Positions 53,424-63,426 of a stretch of 64,000 nucleotides of DNA are shown one piece after another. A program made the position numbers and the translations under genes. The first letter of the stretch is position 1, and each line of letters begins with the position of its first letter. This DNA comes from Apiotrichum sp. Y4204 (Eukaryota > Basidiomycota > Tremellomycetes > Trichosporonales > Trichosporonaceae): contig JAMYHL010000061.1 in NCBI GenBank assembly GCA_025531455.1, positions 1-64,000 of the forward strand, read 5' to 3'. Below the pieces are notes generated by a model, which had not been told where the DNA came from, ran no database searches, and was given only the letters and a program-made list of their open reading frames with translations.

Positions 53424-54038
53424 ATGCGTGCCGACACCGCCCTCGTGACCCTCGCGCTTCTCAGCGTTGCCGCCGCCGCGCCCCTCAGCAACGAGCCGCG
53501 CGGCACACACCTGCAGGCCCGCGCCGCCGAGCCTAACTTCCTTGACAATCTGAAGCAGTGGGGCGAAAACACCAAGGCGAATGTCGAAAGTATCAAGCAC
53601 GATCCCGTTGCCGAAACGGTTAAGCCCATTGTCGAAGGCACAAAAGAAAAGTCTGCAGAGATCAAGGCGAAATGGGAGGAGGCCAAGGAAAAGCTCGAGA
53701 AGGAGGGCTTTGTAAGTTTCGTCAAGACCCTTCTCTCAGGCTTGAAGACCAATGCCAAACCCACTCCTGCCGAGCCGACCCCCAATCCCCCGGCGGTGCG
53801 CCGTGACGAGGGGACCCAGGAGGACAACGACGACGACCACGATGACGGCGACGACGAGGATGGCGATGAGAACGATGACGGCGTCGAAACCGAGGACAAT
53901 GCCGACGAGGACGGCGACGCCGTTGACGACGACGGCCTCGAGGCCGAGGACAATGCTGACGAGGACCGCGACGCAGATGACAACGACGACGATGAGGAAA
54001 ACGACGACGACGAGTCTTCGCACGATGACCTTGACTAA
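53424..54038 (+). CDS. secreted Asp/Glu-rich protein
   Basis: Intronless, 204 residues. A signal peptide (MRADTALVTLALLSVAAAAP) is followed by a Lys/Glu-rich helical region (LDNLKQWGENTKANVESIK ... KAKWEEAKEKLEKEGF). A proline hinge (TPAEPTPNPPAVRR) leads to a roughly 75-residue, almost purely acidic C-terminal tail. The tail contains an imperfect internal repeat (ETEDNADEDGDAVDDDGL / EAEDNADEDRDADDND). Asp-rich tails of this sort can bind divalent cations; that is a chemical expectation, not a demonstrated function. The start at 53424 is favoured over in-frame upstream ATGs because it opens the signal peptide and follows a TATA-like motif by about 135 nt. Confidence 0.75.
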   Translation: MRADTALVTLALLSVAAAAPLSNEPRGTHLQARAAEPNFLDNLKQWGENTKANVESIKHDPVAETVKPIVEGTKEKSAEIKAKWEEAKEKLEKEGFVSFVKTLLSGLKTNAKPTPAEPTPNPPAVRRDEGTQEDNDDDHDDGDDEDGDENDDGVETEDNADEDGDAVDDDGLEAEDNADEDRDADDNDDDEENDDDESSHDDLD

Positions 54039-55116
54039 GTTGCAGGTCAACTACAAACAGGTGGCAAGGCCAACACGTGTTGTACTACAGTATTGTTGAT
54101 CGTTATGGACATGGTAAAGTGCAGACTGTGAAAGGAGTTACAATGCGGTGCAGATTTGGGGTTGGGGGAATAAACTGAAACCTCACCTGTGCACTCACAA
54201 TCGCCCCATACTCCTTCAAGAATGGCAGGGCAATGGGTAAGACGGTTTACATTGTACAGTACACTAAAGCAGTCCTGTATTCCCAGGACGAGAGACAAAA
54301 GGAGATCAGTCCGCCAGCTTCGGAATCATGCTGCGAGTATGACTTTGTTTCAGCAGTGTGGCCAGATTCAAGTGACGTCTGATCTTACTGAGTCAAGTCA
54401 TCGCAACTGGAGATCTAGTGCCCCACGCATGAGCTTGATGCAATCTAAGAAGCCGATCTGGTGGCATGATGGGGGTCATACACAATGCCTCTGCGGCGGG
54501 GCAAGTTTGAAGACAGCCTTGAATACCAATTCAGTTCTCGACGGTCCTCAGTCTGTTCCAGCTACAGTACACAAATGAACAACAATAGCGGAGAGCTCGT
54601 ACACAGTGCAGTGAACTCCAAGGCCCGAGATTCCGATCCCAACCGTATTGTCGCTCCAAAGATAAGCGCGTTCCGCAGATCGCGGACAGATAAGATTCGA
54701 CTCGCGACGCGCAGGAAACGTCATCAATCTGTGAGGTGGGCGCTCACCGCGTCGGCACTTCCATCTCCAGCGTTCACGTCTTCCCTTCATGATGTTGAAG
54801 TCTCATCCGAAGGTGATGCTCGCGAACTCTGCAAGGGTCTCCTTGGAGTGAGAGACAGTATTTTCATGTATCGTACAGCATGTGTGACTGGGGTAATGGG
54901 TGTCGCAACATACTGAGAATCTTACAGCACCAACTTTCTGTCATGGACAAGCCAGAATGGCATAAATAGCGACCAGTTGGCCGGTCAGATACACCCCAAA
55001 CCTGACAACAGCTTTCTACATCTTCAACCTACAAACAGTACTTCATATTACCAACCTACAAACAGCACACCACATTCCAACCCACAAATAATACACCGTC
55101 GAACCAGACTTCCACC
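54039..55116. other. spacer, no gene supported
   Basis: Only short frames without features. The last 150 bp before 55117 contain repeated ACAAACAGYAC / CCAACCTACAAACAG words in the leader of the next gene. Confidence 0.45.
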
Positions 55117-55380
55117 ATGCGCTTCTTCTCTACCGCTATCCTTTTCACGATCCTCGGTGTCGCCGCCGCTGCGCCCCTCGAAGCCGCCGACCATGCCGCC
55201 CTCAACGCTCGGGACGCTGATGGGGTCCAAACCCGCGATCACGCGGCCGTTCTCCTTGAGGACCTGGAGCGCCGCGGCGCTGGGTCACTCCTTGGTGAGG
55301 CCCTCGCCAAGGCTGCGGGTGCTGCTGCCAAGAAAGCGCTCGAGGACGCCCTCGGCAAGGCCATTAACGGCGACAAGTAA
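55117..55380 (+). CDS. short secreted peptide precursor, Kex2-site type
   Basis: Intronless, 87 residues. A signal peptide (MRFFSTAILFTILGVAAAAP) is followed by a short pro-region (LEAADHAALNARDADGVQTR) and a dibasic site in DLERRGAG. The last roughly 35 residues, rich in Ala, Lys and Leu (GSLLGEALAKAAGAAAKKAL ...), would form an amphipathic helix. Kex2-like cleavage after RR is inferred from the motif. Such a layout is seen in pheromone-like, killer or antimicrobial peptide precursors, but no family is recognised. A longer reading through the stop by splicing was considered, but no donor keeps the frame. Confidence 0.6.
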   Translation: MRFFSTAILFTILGVAAAAPLEAADHAALNARDADGVQTRDHAAVLLEDLERRGAGSLLGEALAKAAGAAAKKALEDALGKAINGDK

Positions 55381-56140
55381 ACCTTCCGTTCGAAATGACG
55401 GTGTGCTACCCCGTGGGTCCTTGTTCTTTCAGGCTCCTGGCGACGCCGACATTAACGAGGCGGACGACTATGCCCGCTGCCCCTTCTGAGTTTGCGGAGT
55501 GAGAAGAGTCGAAAGATATAAATATAGTAGCATTTCCCGTACCCCATGATGCCTTTGGTACATCGCCTTTGTGTCACATAGGGAAATGCAATCGTGAGAA
55601 AACCTGTCCACACTTGAAGTCTGTGGGACGCGAAAGCGCCGCGCCGAGTTATGTGGTGAGTGAGGACGGCTGCCACAATGGTCGTGAGGCAACTCCGCAA
55701 AGTCTCTGTAAAACCTCCTTACCAGATCGTCGACCAAGCGACCTGTATAGACCCTTAGGTTCGTGACAACAGCTGCTGAGCAACGGCTGTGAAATCAAGA
55801 GGAGTTACAGTAATGTAGCACTTTGGGAAGCGGCGGCATTCCTGGGCCGATGCGTCTATTGTGACTACAGTAATTTCTAACATCAAATCCATTTCTGTTC
55901 TCGGTCTGCTTTCCGTTAAGAACAACGTCAAAATCAAGTGGCATTTAAAGAAGTGCTACTCAATGGCTCTCGGTAGGAAGGTGCTCTCTATGAACAAAAG
56001 TTTCTCTAAGTCGGTGCCCAACGCTGAAAGTAATACAAATGGAGTTGCGGCAATCTTCGCAGATGTTGTCATTGTTGAGGTGACCGTAGTTTACTGTTGG
56101 CCTCGAGGAGCTCGGGGCGCTGTGCTTCTTATCCAGAGAC
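55381..56140. other. convergent spacer, no gene supported
   Basis: Between the 3' ends of the two short secreted genes. A 3' open stretch at 55431-55489 encodes a plausible-looking GDADINEADDYARCPF, but no splice joins it to the upstream gene. Confidence 0.4.
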
Positions 56141-56443
56141 TTAATTGTCACCGTGAACGGAGGGGTTCCAGCTCTTGAAGTTCATGTCGTTGAGTTCGCC
56201 CCACGACGGGTCGACCTCGAGCTCGGGGATCTCGCCCTGGTCATCTCCTTTGTCGGGGTACATGGCATCCCCCATCGCCTCTTCCAGTTTTCCTTTACCC
56301 CAGTCGATACCGCCCTGAATGATCGCACCTCCGATGGCCTTGCCGACTTGGCGGCGCTCCATGCTTGTGTTGCGGACCTCGATGGGAGCGGCGATCGTAG
56401 CTCCCACAAAGGCGAGAGCAATGACGACGGTGTTGAAGTACAT
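56141..56443 (-). CDS. short secreted peptide precursor, Kex2-site type
   Basis: Intronless, 100 residues. A signal peptide (MYFNTVVIALAFVGATIAAP) is followed by IEVRNTSMERRQ, with one NxS sequon and a dibasic site. After it comes a Gly/Ile/Lys-rich amphipathic segment (VGKAIGGAIIQGGIDWGKGK) and an acidic, Trp-containing tail (VDPSWGELNDMNFKSWNP). The order signal peptide, ERR site, amphipathic helix is shared with the convergent gene at 55117-55380, though sequence identity is low. No family is recognised. Confidence 0.6.
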   Translation of the reverse strand: MYFNTVVIALAFVGATIAAPIEVRNTSMERRQVGKAIGGAIIQGGIDWGKGKLEEAMGDAMYPDKGDDQGEIPELEVDPSWGELNDMNFKSWNPSVHGDN

Positions 56444-58043
56444 GTTGAGTTGTGAGGGGATTATGGTAATTGCAATTGGGTGCTCGGGAGGCGGCTGATG
56501 GGTTGTTCAAGGCGGTAAGTCTTTTGGTATATATAGCATCTTCTGCTTCTCAAACTTCGGACTCTTCCCAGAACTTCGGACTCTTCCAAGTTGCGATGCT
56601 GCCCTCGAGACTACCAGTTACTGTACCCAGTCCTTCTCCTATCCCCCAGCACACCACCAAAATAATGCGGTTTGACCTTCTTGTCTTAAACAGCAGAGCT
56701 GATCGGATGAACTGCACATGCTTTACCGGACATCAGATCTGAGGCCCCATATATTGAGCAACATGTAATGGATATGACGATGGTCACTGAGAAGCGCTAC
56801 TCTGTTGGAGAGGAGCTGACAATCCTGAGATCTCTGGATGCCAAGGGTTTCACGTAGTCGTAAGCACTTATCAGTCTCTTGGAAACCAACAGGACAAGGG
56901 TTCTTATTTATGTCTCCGAAGTGTGGATCCACAGATCTCCAGAAACCATCATGACCTCATGCTCGGGTGAGCGCCAAGCCGCTAGCGTCGCGGTTTGCTC
57001 TGAAACGTAAAAAACAATGATACTAGATAGATTTCAACAGGCATCGGTTAGTTTATCCGACACGGCATCTCGGACTAGCTTGACGTCAACCCGCGGCACG
57101 TGTGACTCGATCGCGGCTGGGCATACGGTAGTACAGAAGTCTGCGGTCTCAATTGTTTTTGGCTGCTGTCTGGTAAGGTTGGCAGATCTCCGCGTCGCTA
57201 GGAGCCCAGACTTTTTATCGCCCAGCGGCTTGCTCATGTGGTAGGCGAAAGGTGATCAACCCCATCAATAGCATTGAAAGAGATTATTCCAGTTGTAAAG
57301 CGAGTTGGGGGTCCTCACTCACGGTTGTGAGAGCAACCTTGGCAACGTGGGGCGCTCCAAAGAGATCTGGAGTACTGGAGTTGGGTCTTGGGAATGAAGC
57401 TGATTCCAGGAATGAAGAGTCCGAGATCTGGGAATTGGTGAAACCCGTTCCTGACCTCCGGTAAAAGTAAACGAGGGTGCCCGCGTCAAGGACGCTAGCA
57501 ACGTCGAGGTAACCTCACAGGTGAAGAATACAAATAAGCAGGTGTCAATGGCTCCAAACATACAAACAAGAGTCGCATTCCAGTTATGACACCGACCTGC
57601 TATTCCAGTCAGAGGTCAGAAGTTAGCTACGCGCAGCGGACCTCTCTTCCGCCTCGGGGCTGCTCACCGGGCGGGGCAGTTTATTTTCCCGAGTTTTCGA
57701 GTCATCTCGCAGCATCCGTAAGATTCTGACAAATCCGCTCAAGCATCCCCACTTCGCTGCCGCTGCGATTACCGTGTTGCAGAGTGGCCGGAACACCCCA
57801 TCGCACGCAGTCTCGGCCAACGGGGATATTGATTCTCGGAAGTACGGAAGCTGCTATCTCGGCATGTTCGGCAACTAGATGGCCGGATTCCGGGCCGGAG
57901 TGACCGAGAAGAAGCGGAGCAGCGGGTTGCTCAAGAAAACGAGGCGTTGAGTGGTGAATGGAGGCGTTTGGGGATACCGAAACGTTCCCTTTTGTCCTTC
58001 GCTCTCTCTCTCATCATCTCTCTTCTCTACATACCCGTTCCCC
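56444..58043. other. 1.6-kb spacer, no gene supported
   Basis: Short frames only. No domain, RNA gene or repeat was recognised. Confidence 0.45.
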
Positions 58044-59786
58044 ATGTCATCCCCGCCCACGCTCTTCATCAACGCGCGCCTCGTCGGCAAGCCCGACGGA
58101 TACCTCTGGTCCGTCACCATCGCCGGCGGTGTGATCGTTGCGACGTCCCCCCACTCGGTCGTAGAGGTCGAGGAAGGGTACGAGGTCGTCGATCTCGAGG
58201 GGCAGTGGGTCAGCCCCGTGAGTCTTGGTGGATAGGGCGAAGCGCGGAGCTTTGCTTTGATCGTGTGTAATGGAGACTGTTGCTGACGCTCTCTCGACTT
58301 CACTTGCGATGTTTGGTTTTTTTGTTCCTTTTGCACCTCTTACCCTCTGCGTCTCATTCTGCCTTTTCCATCACTCTTCGCTCCACTATGGTTCCCGTAC
58401 TCGTTCTCATCCGCACTACTCCGCTTCGCTCCGCAGTCGCTCATCGACTGGCACACGCACTTTACGATGAACTCGCTCGCCGCACGCCGCCTGGACCTGT
58501 CGGGATGTACAAGCGCTGCGGCCGTGCTCGAGGAGGTGCGCGCCGCCCTCGCATCGGGCAAATACGACGAGGGCGGGCGCCTCGTGGCGATCAACGTGCG
58601 CAACGGCGAGTGGACCGACGGCCACCTCCTTACCCGCGCGGCGCTCGACGAGCTCTCCCCGCAACCCCTCGTCCTCATCTTCAACGGGTATCACTCGGCA
58701 ATGTGCAACTCGCCAGCCCTCGAGTTCCACGACATCCACGATCCCAACCACTCGGGCATGCTTCTCGAGAAGCCGGCGTTTGACCTCCAGCAGCGCCTTC
58801 AGGCCGCCGCGGACCCGGGGATCCTCGACGACTGGGTCGCCGAGCAGGCAGCCCGCGCCGCGTCCATGGGCGTTACCGAGGTTGTCGACCTCGAGATGGC
58901 GCACAACATTCCCGCGTGGAAGCGCCGCGCAGAAAAGGGCTTTGACACGCTTCGCGTCCACATCGGCTTCTATCCCCCGCACCTAGGCGACGCGGAGGAG
59001 GCGGGTGTGCGCACCGGCTCCCCGATCGCCGCCGACGGCCTCATCACCGCCGGCCCAGCCAAGATCATCTCGGACGGAAGTCTCGGCTCCCAGACCGCCT
59101 TCTGCTGCGACCCCTACCCTGGAACCGAGGACCGCGGCATCCTTGCGCACTCGAGCGAGGACGTCGAGCAGATTGCCATCCGCGCAACGGGCCTTGGCCT
59201 CCGTCTGGCCGTCCACGCGATCGGGGACGACGCCCTGCGCTCCGCCCTGTCGGCACTCGAGCGCGCCGCGCGCGCCGGCTCCGCCCCGCTCCCGGGCTCG
59301 ACAATCGAGCACGCGCAGCTCGTCCACAAGGAAGACCTGTCGCGCTTTGTTGCGCTCGGCCTGACCGCCTCCATCCAGCCGCGCCATCTCGTAGATGACC
59401 GCGAGCTGTGCGCGGCGTTCTGGCCCGGCCGCGAGGACCGCGCGTACGCGTTCAAGTCAATCGTGGATGCCGGAATCCCGATCAAGCTTGGTTCCGACTG
59501 TCCCGTCGCGCAGCTGGATCCGTGGGACGCGCTGGCGTGTGCAATCTCCCGTGCGGGACCGGGCGAGGGCGCGGACAAGGCGTTTGTCAAGGACGAGTGC
59601 ATCCCCCTCGACGTCGCGTATGCCGCCAGCACGTGCAATGGCAAGCTCCACATTGTCGAGGGGCAGGCGGCGGATCTTGTTGTGCTCGAGAAGAACCCCC
59701 TCGAGTGCGGCCCCGACGAGCTCCGCAAGATGAAGGTCGTCGGGACTATGCTTGCCGGCCGCTGGACGTACCGCCGCCAGGAGTAG
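58044..59786 (+). CDS. amidohydrolase-3 family metal-dependent hydrolase
   Basis: Exons 58044-58217 and 58437-59786, with a 219-nt intron, give 507 residues. The N-terminal beta-sandwich (LFINARLVGKPDGYLWSVTI) leads to the metal motif LIDWHTHFTMN. Further landmarks are AKIISDGSLGSQTA, LAVHAIGDDALR, STIEHAQLVHKEDLSRF and the final metal/general-base Asp in KLGSDCPVAQLDPWDAL. The C-terminus returns to the sandwich with GQAADLVVLEKNPL. This is the YtcJ-like amidohydrolase layout. The substrate is not predictable, since members hydrolyse various amides and imides. No signal peptide, so cytosolic. All conserved metal positions that can be checked are present. Confidence 0.88.
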
Positions 59787-60465
59787 GACGTATAGAGAGG
59801 AATAAGAGAAATAGGGCCATGATGTTCATGATGGGATTGAGACACTCATGCCTGGATTGAGGGAGCGAGAATTCATCTTTATAGGCAGGTACAGCTTTGG
59901 GTATGCATGTGGATGGATAGCAGTGGAAGAAAGACTGTTTGCAAGCAGCCTGACCCTATGGTTATTAGAATCCACAACACAGCACCGACAAGGTATCATC
60001 AGCGCTGCTGCAGAAACAAACGTAGTGTCGTCTGGGTCAAGCAGACCGGCGATAGCACAGGCTTACAGGACGGGTGGCATCCATCGCCCCGTCGAGTACG
60101 CTGGAAAGAGGACAGGCGACATCCACCTCAACAAAATGGCTGCGATATCAGTCCAACATGTTTGTATTGCACTTTGTACTCGACGCAGTTGCGAGCTGAG
60201 GCACTGGAGGCATAAACTTGCTCCTTCCCGCCAGAGACTTGAATGCGAAGTACACAGTATCCTGTGTCAATCTGGAAATAGTAAGAACAACAGTCAGTAG
60301 CATAGCACCTCCGTGCCGGAAAGCTTGGTGCAAGAAGCGTCCCCACGTCCCCGCCTCTTTCCCCAGCCCCATCCCACCCCTCTCCCCTTCCCCGGCGCCT
60401 CGATGCCATTTTCCGCGCACGCATGTGCATCTGTCTATTTGTGTTTAATTTCGCTGCGGCAGCGC
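59787..60465. other. convergent spacer, no gene seen
   Basis: Between the amidohydrolase and the complex I subunit gene, tail to tail. No feature recognised. Confidence 0.5.
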
Positions 60466-61538
60466 CTAGTCGTCCTGCTTGACCTTGAGGTCCGAGAGGT
60501 CGGCCTGCGCGCCGACGGCGATCGAGTGCGGGGACGCCATCTCGAACGAGCTGAGTTGTAAGTGGGCGATCGGGGGTGGATGGGAATTGAGGAGGGGAAG
60601 ACCGGTGGACGCGAGAGGACAGACGACAATACGATGAGTCGAGGGATGACATCCTTAGCCCTAGGCATCATCGCCATCTCTCTCCATCTCATCTGCCTCT
60701 TCCCACTCCCTCCAACACTCACGAAGGGAACCGCATGCGGTGCACCTTGGGCATCTCCGCCTCTCCGATGAGGAGCTTGGAGTCAGCGACCTCGGACGCA
60801 AGCTCGAGGTGCTTGATGTTGCGCTCGGACCAGGTGTCCGCCGCGCCGGCCATGTTGCGCGCGATGAGGCGGGTGATCCACGGCGCCTTGTCGCCCTGTG
60901 CGTCTGCTTCGAGAGCCGCGTTCGACGTCGAGGGGGACGCGGCACCGGCCGCCGGAGAGGGCAGGTACGGGTACACCAGCGCGCCGAGGCCGAGGACGAT
61001 GAACGTGTTGCGCCACGTCGCGTTGAAGAAGGCTGGCGTTAGTATGAAGTAGAGATGCGGGGTTGGTTTGGGATGACGCGCCGAGGGTGCGAAGCAGGTG
61101 GAACTCGTAGTGGAAACGAGTTGCAGAGGCGCGCACTGGTAACAAACATGCCACCGCTTATTCACAGACACTGCCGCCGCGGCCGTGCACACGACGTCCG
61201 ACGCCGAGCACCGCGCGCCGTCACATGCGCACCGAGCGGAGGGAGGGCAAGTGGGCGTAAGTGCACGCCTCGGTATCCCGTCGCAGATGAGGCTCTCCCT
61301 CATCTCTCCCCCTCTCCCTTCCTTCCCTTCCCTCCCCAGTGCGTGGCCCCTCTGCTCCTCAATCCGCCTCCAGTCCCCTTCGGCGACCATCTCCCGCGTC
61401 TCGAGTTCTGATTCTCGCGATTCGGTCCAAATACGCACTCTCGTGAGTGTCAGCCGCGCTGGACTGGTTCGACGCGGCGCGGCGGGCAGCCGCACGGGGC
61501 ACGGCGGCGAGCGGGCGAAGCGCGGGGCGGAGGGACAT
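60466..61538 (-). CDS. complex I (NADH:ubiquinone oxidoreductase) accessory subunit, 17.8-kDa type
   Basis: Exons 61538-61439, 61032-60723 and 60550-60466 give 164 residues. The N-terminus is an Arg/Ala-rich mitochondrial presequence (LRPLAAVPRAAARRAASNQ). One membrane span follows (WRNTFIVLGLGALVYPYLP). The matrix or intermembrane part has DTWSERNIKHLELASEVADSK and the end block RFPSSFEMASPHSIAVGAQ-ADL. That block resembles the YPE-x-F-x-x-GSP-x-NVPAG ending of the Neurospora 17.8-kDa complex I subunit. The first intron is long (406 nt) for this window. Identification is by motif recall, so other small inner-membrane proteins are not excluded. Confidence 0.62.
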
Positions 61539-62488
61539 CGTGGTGGGTGGGGGGAGTGGTGGGGAGCGAGTGTACCGTGTGTGATGGCGCCGAGATTGAC
61601 AACAGCGGAGGTCTCGGAGGTGGAGAACGGGGCCAACAGGCAGCAGCCAGCAAGCAAGCAAGCAGCGAATGGGAGGGACGGGGATTCAGCGGGGTTGGCG
61701 AGTGTGGCACTCCAGCCAGGGCAGGATTAGGAAAATTTGGTCCCGCTAATCAGCTGTGGGTAGAAGGGTAATCTGACTCCGATCAGAAATTTATATTGGG
61801 GGTTCGGAGGACGGAGCCACGGATGCATGATGGCACGGAGAGCGTCGAAGTCGACACCAACGGCGACGGCGACGGCAATGCTGGTGTTGGTCCTATCGCC
61901 CCGGAGATGTGGAGGAAAAGTAGCAGCGAACAACACTTCCAGTCAACAGCGAGACGCAGCCTCAACATGGCTCTTGAGTTGCCCCGTTGCAAGCTCATCA
62001 CGACCGAAAAAAGCAGCATAACATTGTCAAACAAAAGCTACAAATGCTAAGAATGTATCCACTAAGCATAACTTGGCCGCTGTGGAGAGCAGCAGACAAG
62101 GAATAGAAGCGGGCCCGGCCGCTATCTGTGCGGCGCGGGTGGAATGCTATTGGCAGCTTTTTGACCCCCCAGCCTGGAGGAGGCAGACTGAGGGGCTTCG
62201 AAAGTGCCGAACCTGGCCGAGACCGAGGCCAGTGAGGATGAGGGGAGGAGAGGGGAGTTGGAAGATTGGGAGAGGGTGAGAGAGACGAGGACGGAAAGAG
62301 TGATGAGACGGAGACTCTTGCCGACAGCCTCCGCGACCCCCATTAACCAGGTTAGTCTATCTGTCATCTGCACAATCATCTTGACCATTTACCCCGCGCT
62401 TCGCCTCAGCTCGTTAAGAGTCGTAATGCTTGCATGCACAACCTGTTGTTAGCCCATCCCCACATTCCAGCGCTCACCTATTCTACAC
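61539..62488. other. spacer, no gene supported
   Basis: Upstream of the complex I gene and downstream of the uS11m gene. Frames on both strands are short and featureless. Confidence 0.45.
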
Positions 62489-63139
62489 TTAGACACGACG
62501 CGGGCGGGGTCCACGAGTACCGCCAATCTTAAGGCGTGTGCGGTCCTCGACGCGGCACACGAGGGGCGCGACCTCCTCGCCCTCGGCGCCGGCGATGGCG
62601 GCGCTGACCGCCTCGCGGCCGGTGCCCTCGAATCCGTTAAACGAGACGCCGAGCTGCATCTTGTGTCCCTTGGCCGCAAACGACCGGCTCGTCTGCACGA
62701 TGCGCGCAATCATCTTGAGCATGGCCTGGTGGCTTGCCTCGTAGTTGCCCTTTGCGCTGTTCTTGAACACGGACCCCGTCCCCGCCGAAATGGACGGGCC
62801 AATCGGGCCAAGACGATCGGACAGCGTGAGGATCAGGTTGTTCCGCGAACACATTGCCGAGAGGTTGTGCGTCGGCGCGCGGTCCGTCACCCCCGACTTG
62901 CGCGCGTACCTCCCCCCGTCGAGCGGCTCCCACCGCAGGTCGAGCAACGGCATGTCCGTCCCCGCCGTGCCGCCCGAACGCACGAGCTGGCCGTCCACGG
63001 TCAACGGCTTCATCGGCGCGGCGGCGAGCGGTGCGCTCGAGGTGAGGCCGCGGGCGGCCGCAGCCGGGAGGCCAAAGTCGAGGCCGACCCGAGACGAGGT
63101 CGCAAGTGTTGCGCGGGCGAGAGGGGTGAAGAAAGACAT
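62489..63139 (-). CDS. mitochondrial small-subunit ribosomal protein uS11m
   Basis: Intronless, 216 residues from the ATG at 63139. The first roughly 40 residues are a presequence (PLARATLATSSRVGLDFGL). The uS11 domain shows CSRNNLILTLSDRLGPIGP, SISAGTGSVFKNSAKGNYEA, SHQAMLKMIARIVQTS and the basic C-terminal end VEDRTRLKIGGTRGPRPRRV. uS11m sits on the platform of the mitochondrial small subunit and contacts rRNA near the E site. The frame is open further upstream to 63298, but that would add a polar and then hydrophobic stretch not seen in the family. Confidence 0.88.
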   Translation of the reverse strand: MSFFTPLARATLATSSRVGLDFGLPAAAARGLTSSAPLAAAPMKPLTVDGQLVRSGGTAGTDMPLLDLRWEPLDGGRYARKSGVTDRAPTHNLSAMCSRNNLILTLSDRLGPIGPSISAGTGSVFKNSAKGNYEASHQAMLKMIARIVQTSRSFAAKGHKMQLGVSFNGFEGTGREAVSAAIAGAEGEEVAPLVCRVEDRTRLKIGGTRGPRPRRV

Positions 63140-63426
63140 TGTGTTGGAGAAAAGTGTTGAGGAAATGGAGGGGTGGAGAAGAGCGAGGGCGAGTGCGAGC
63201 GGTGCAAACGACCAACAAAGAAGGGACGAAACTGGTGCGACGGACTTTTTTTTTTTCAGCGGCAGGCAGCCAGTGACGCCTGAATGTGGCACCTCCAAAG
63301 CACTCCCTGGACCCCCCAGGATCTATAATAGTCCGATCAATACACGACATGCATCTACATATCCCGACTACGATACAAAGCATACACTGAAACGACAAGC
63401 AGGGAAAGGGAAAAGAGATTGGAACG

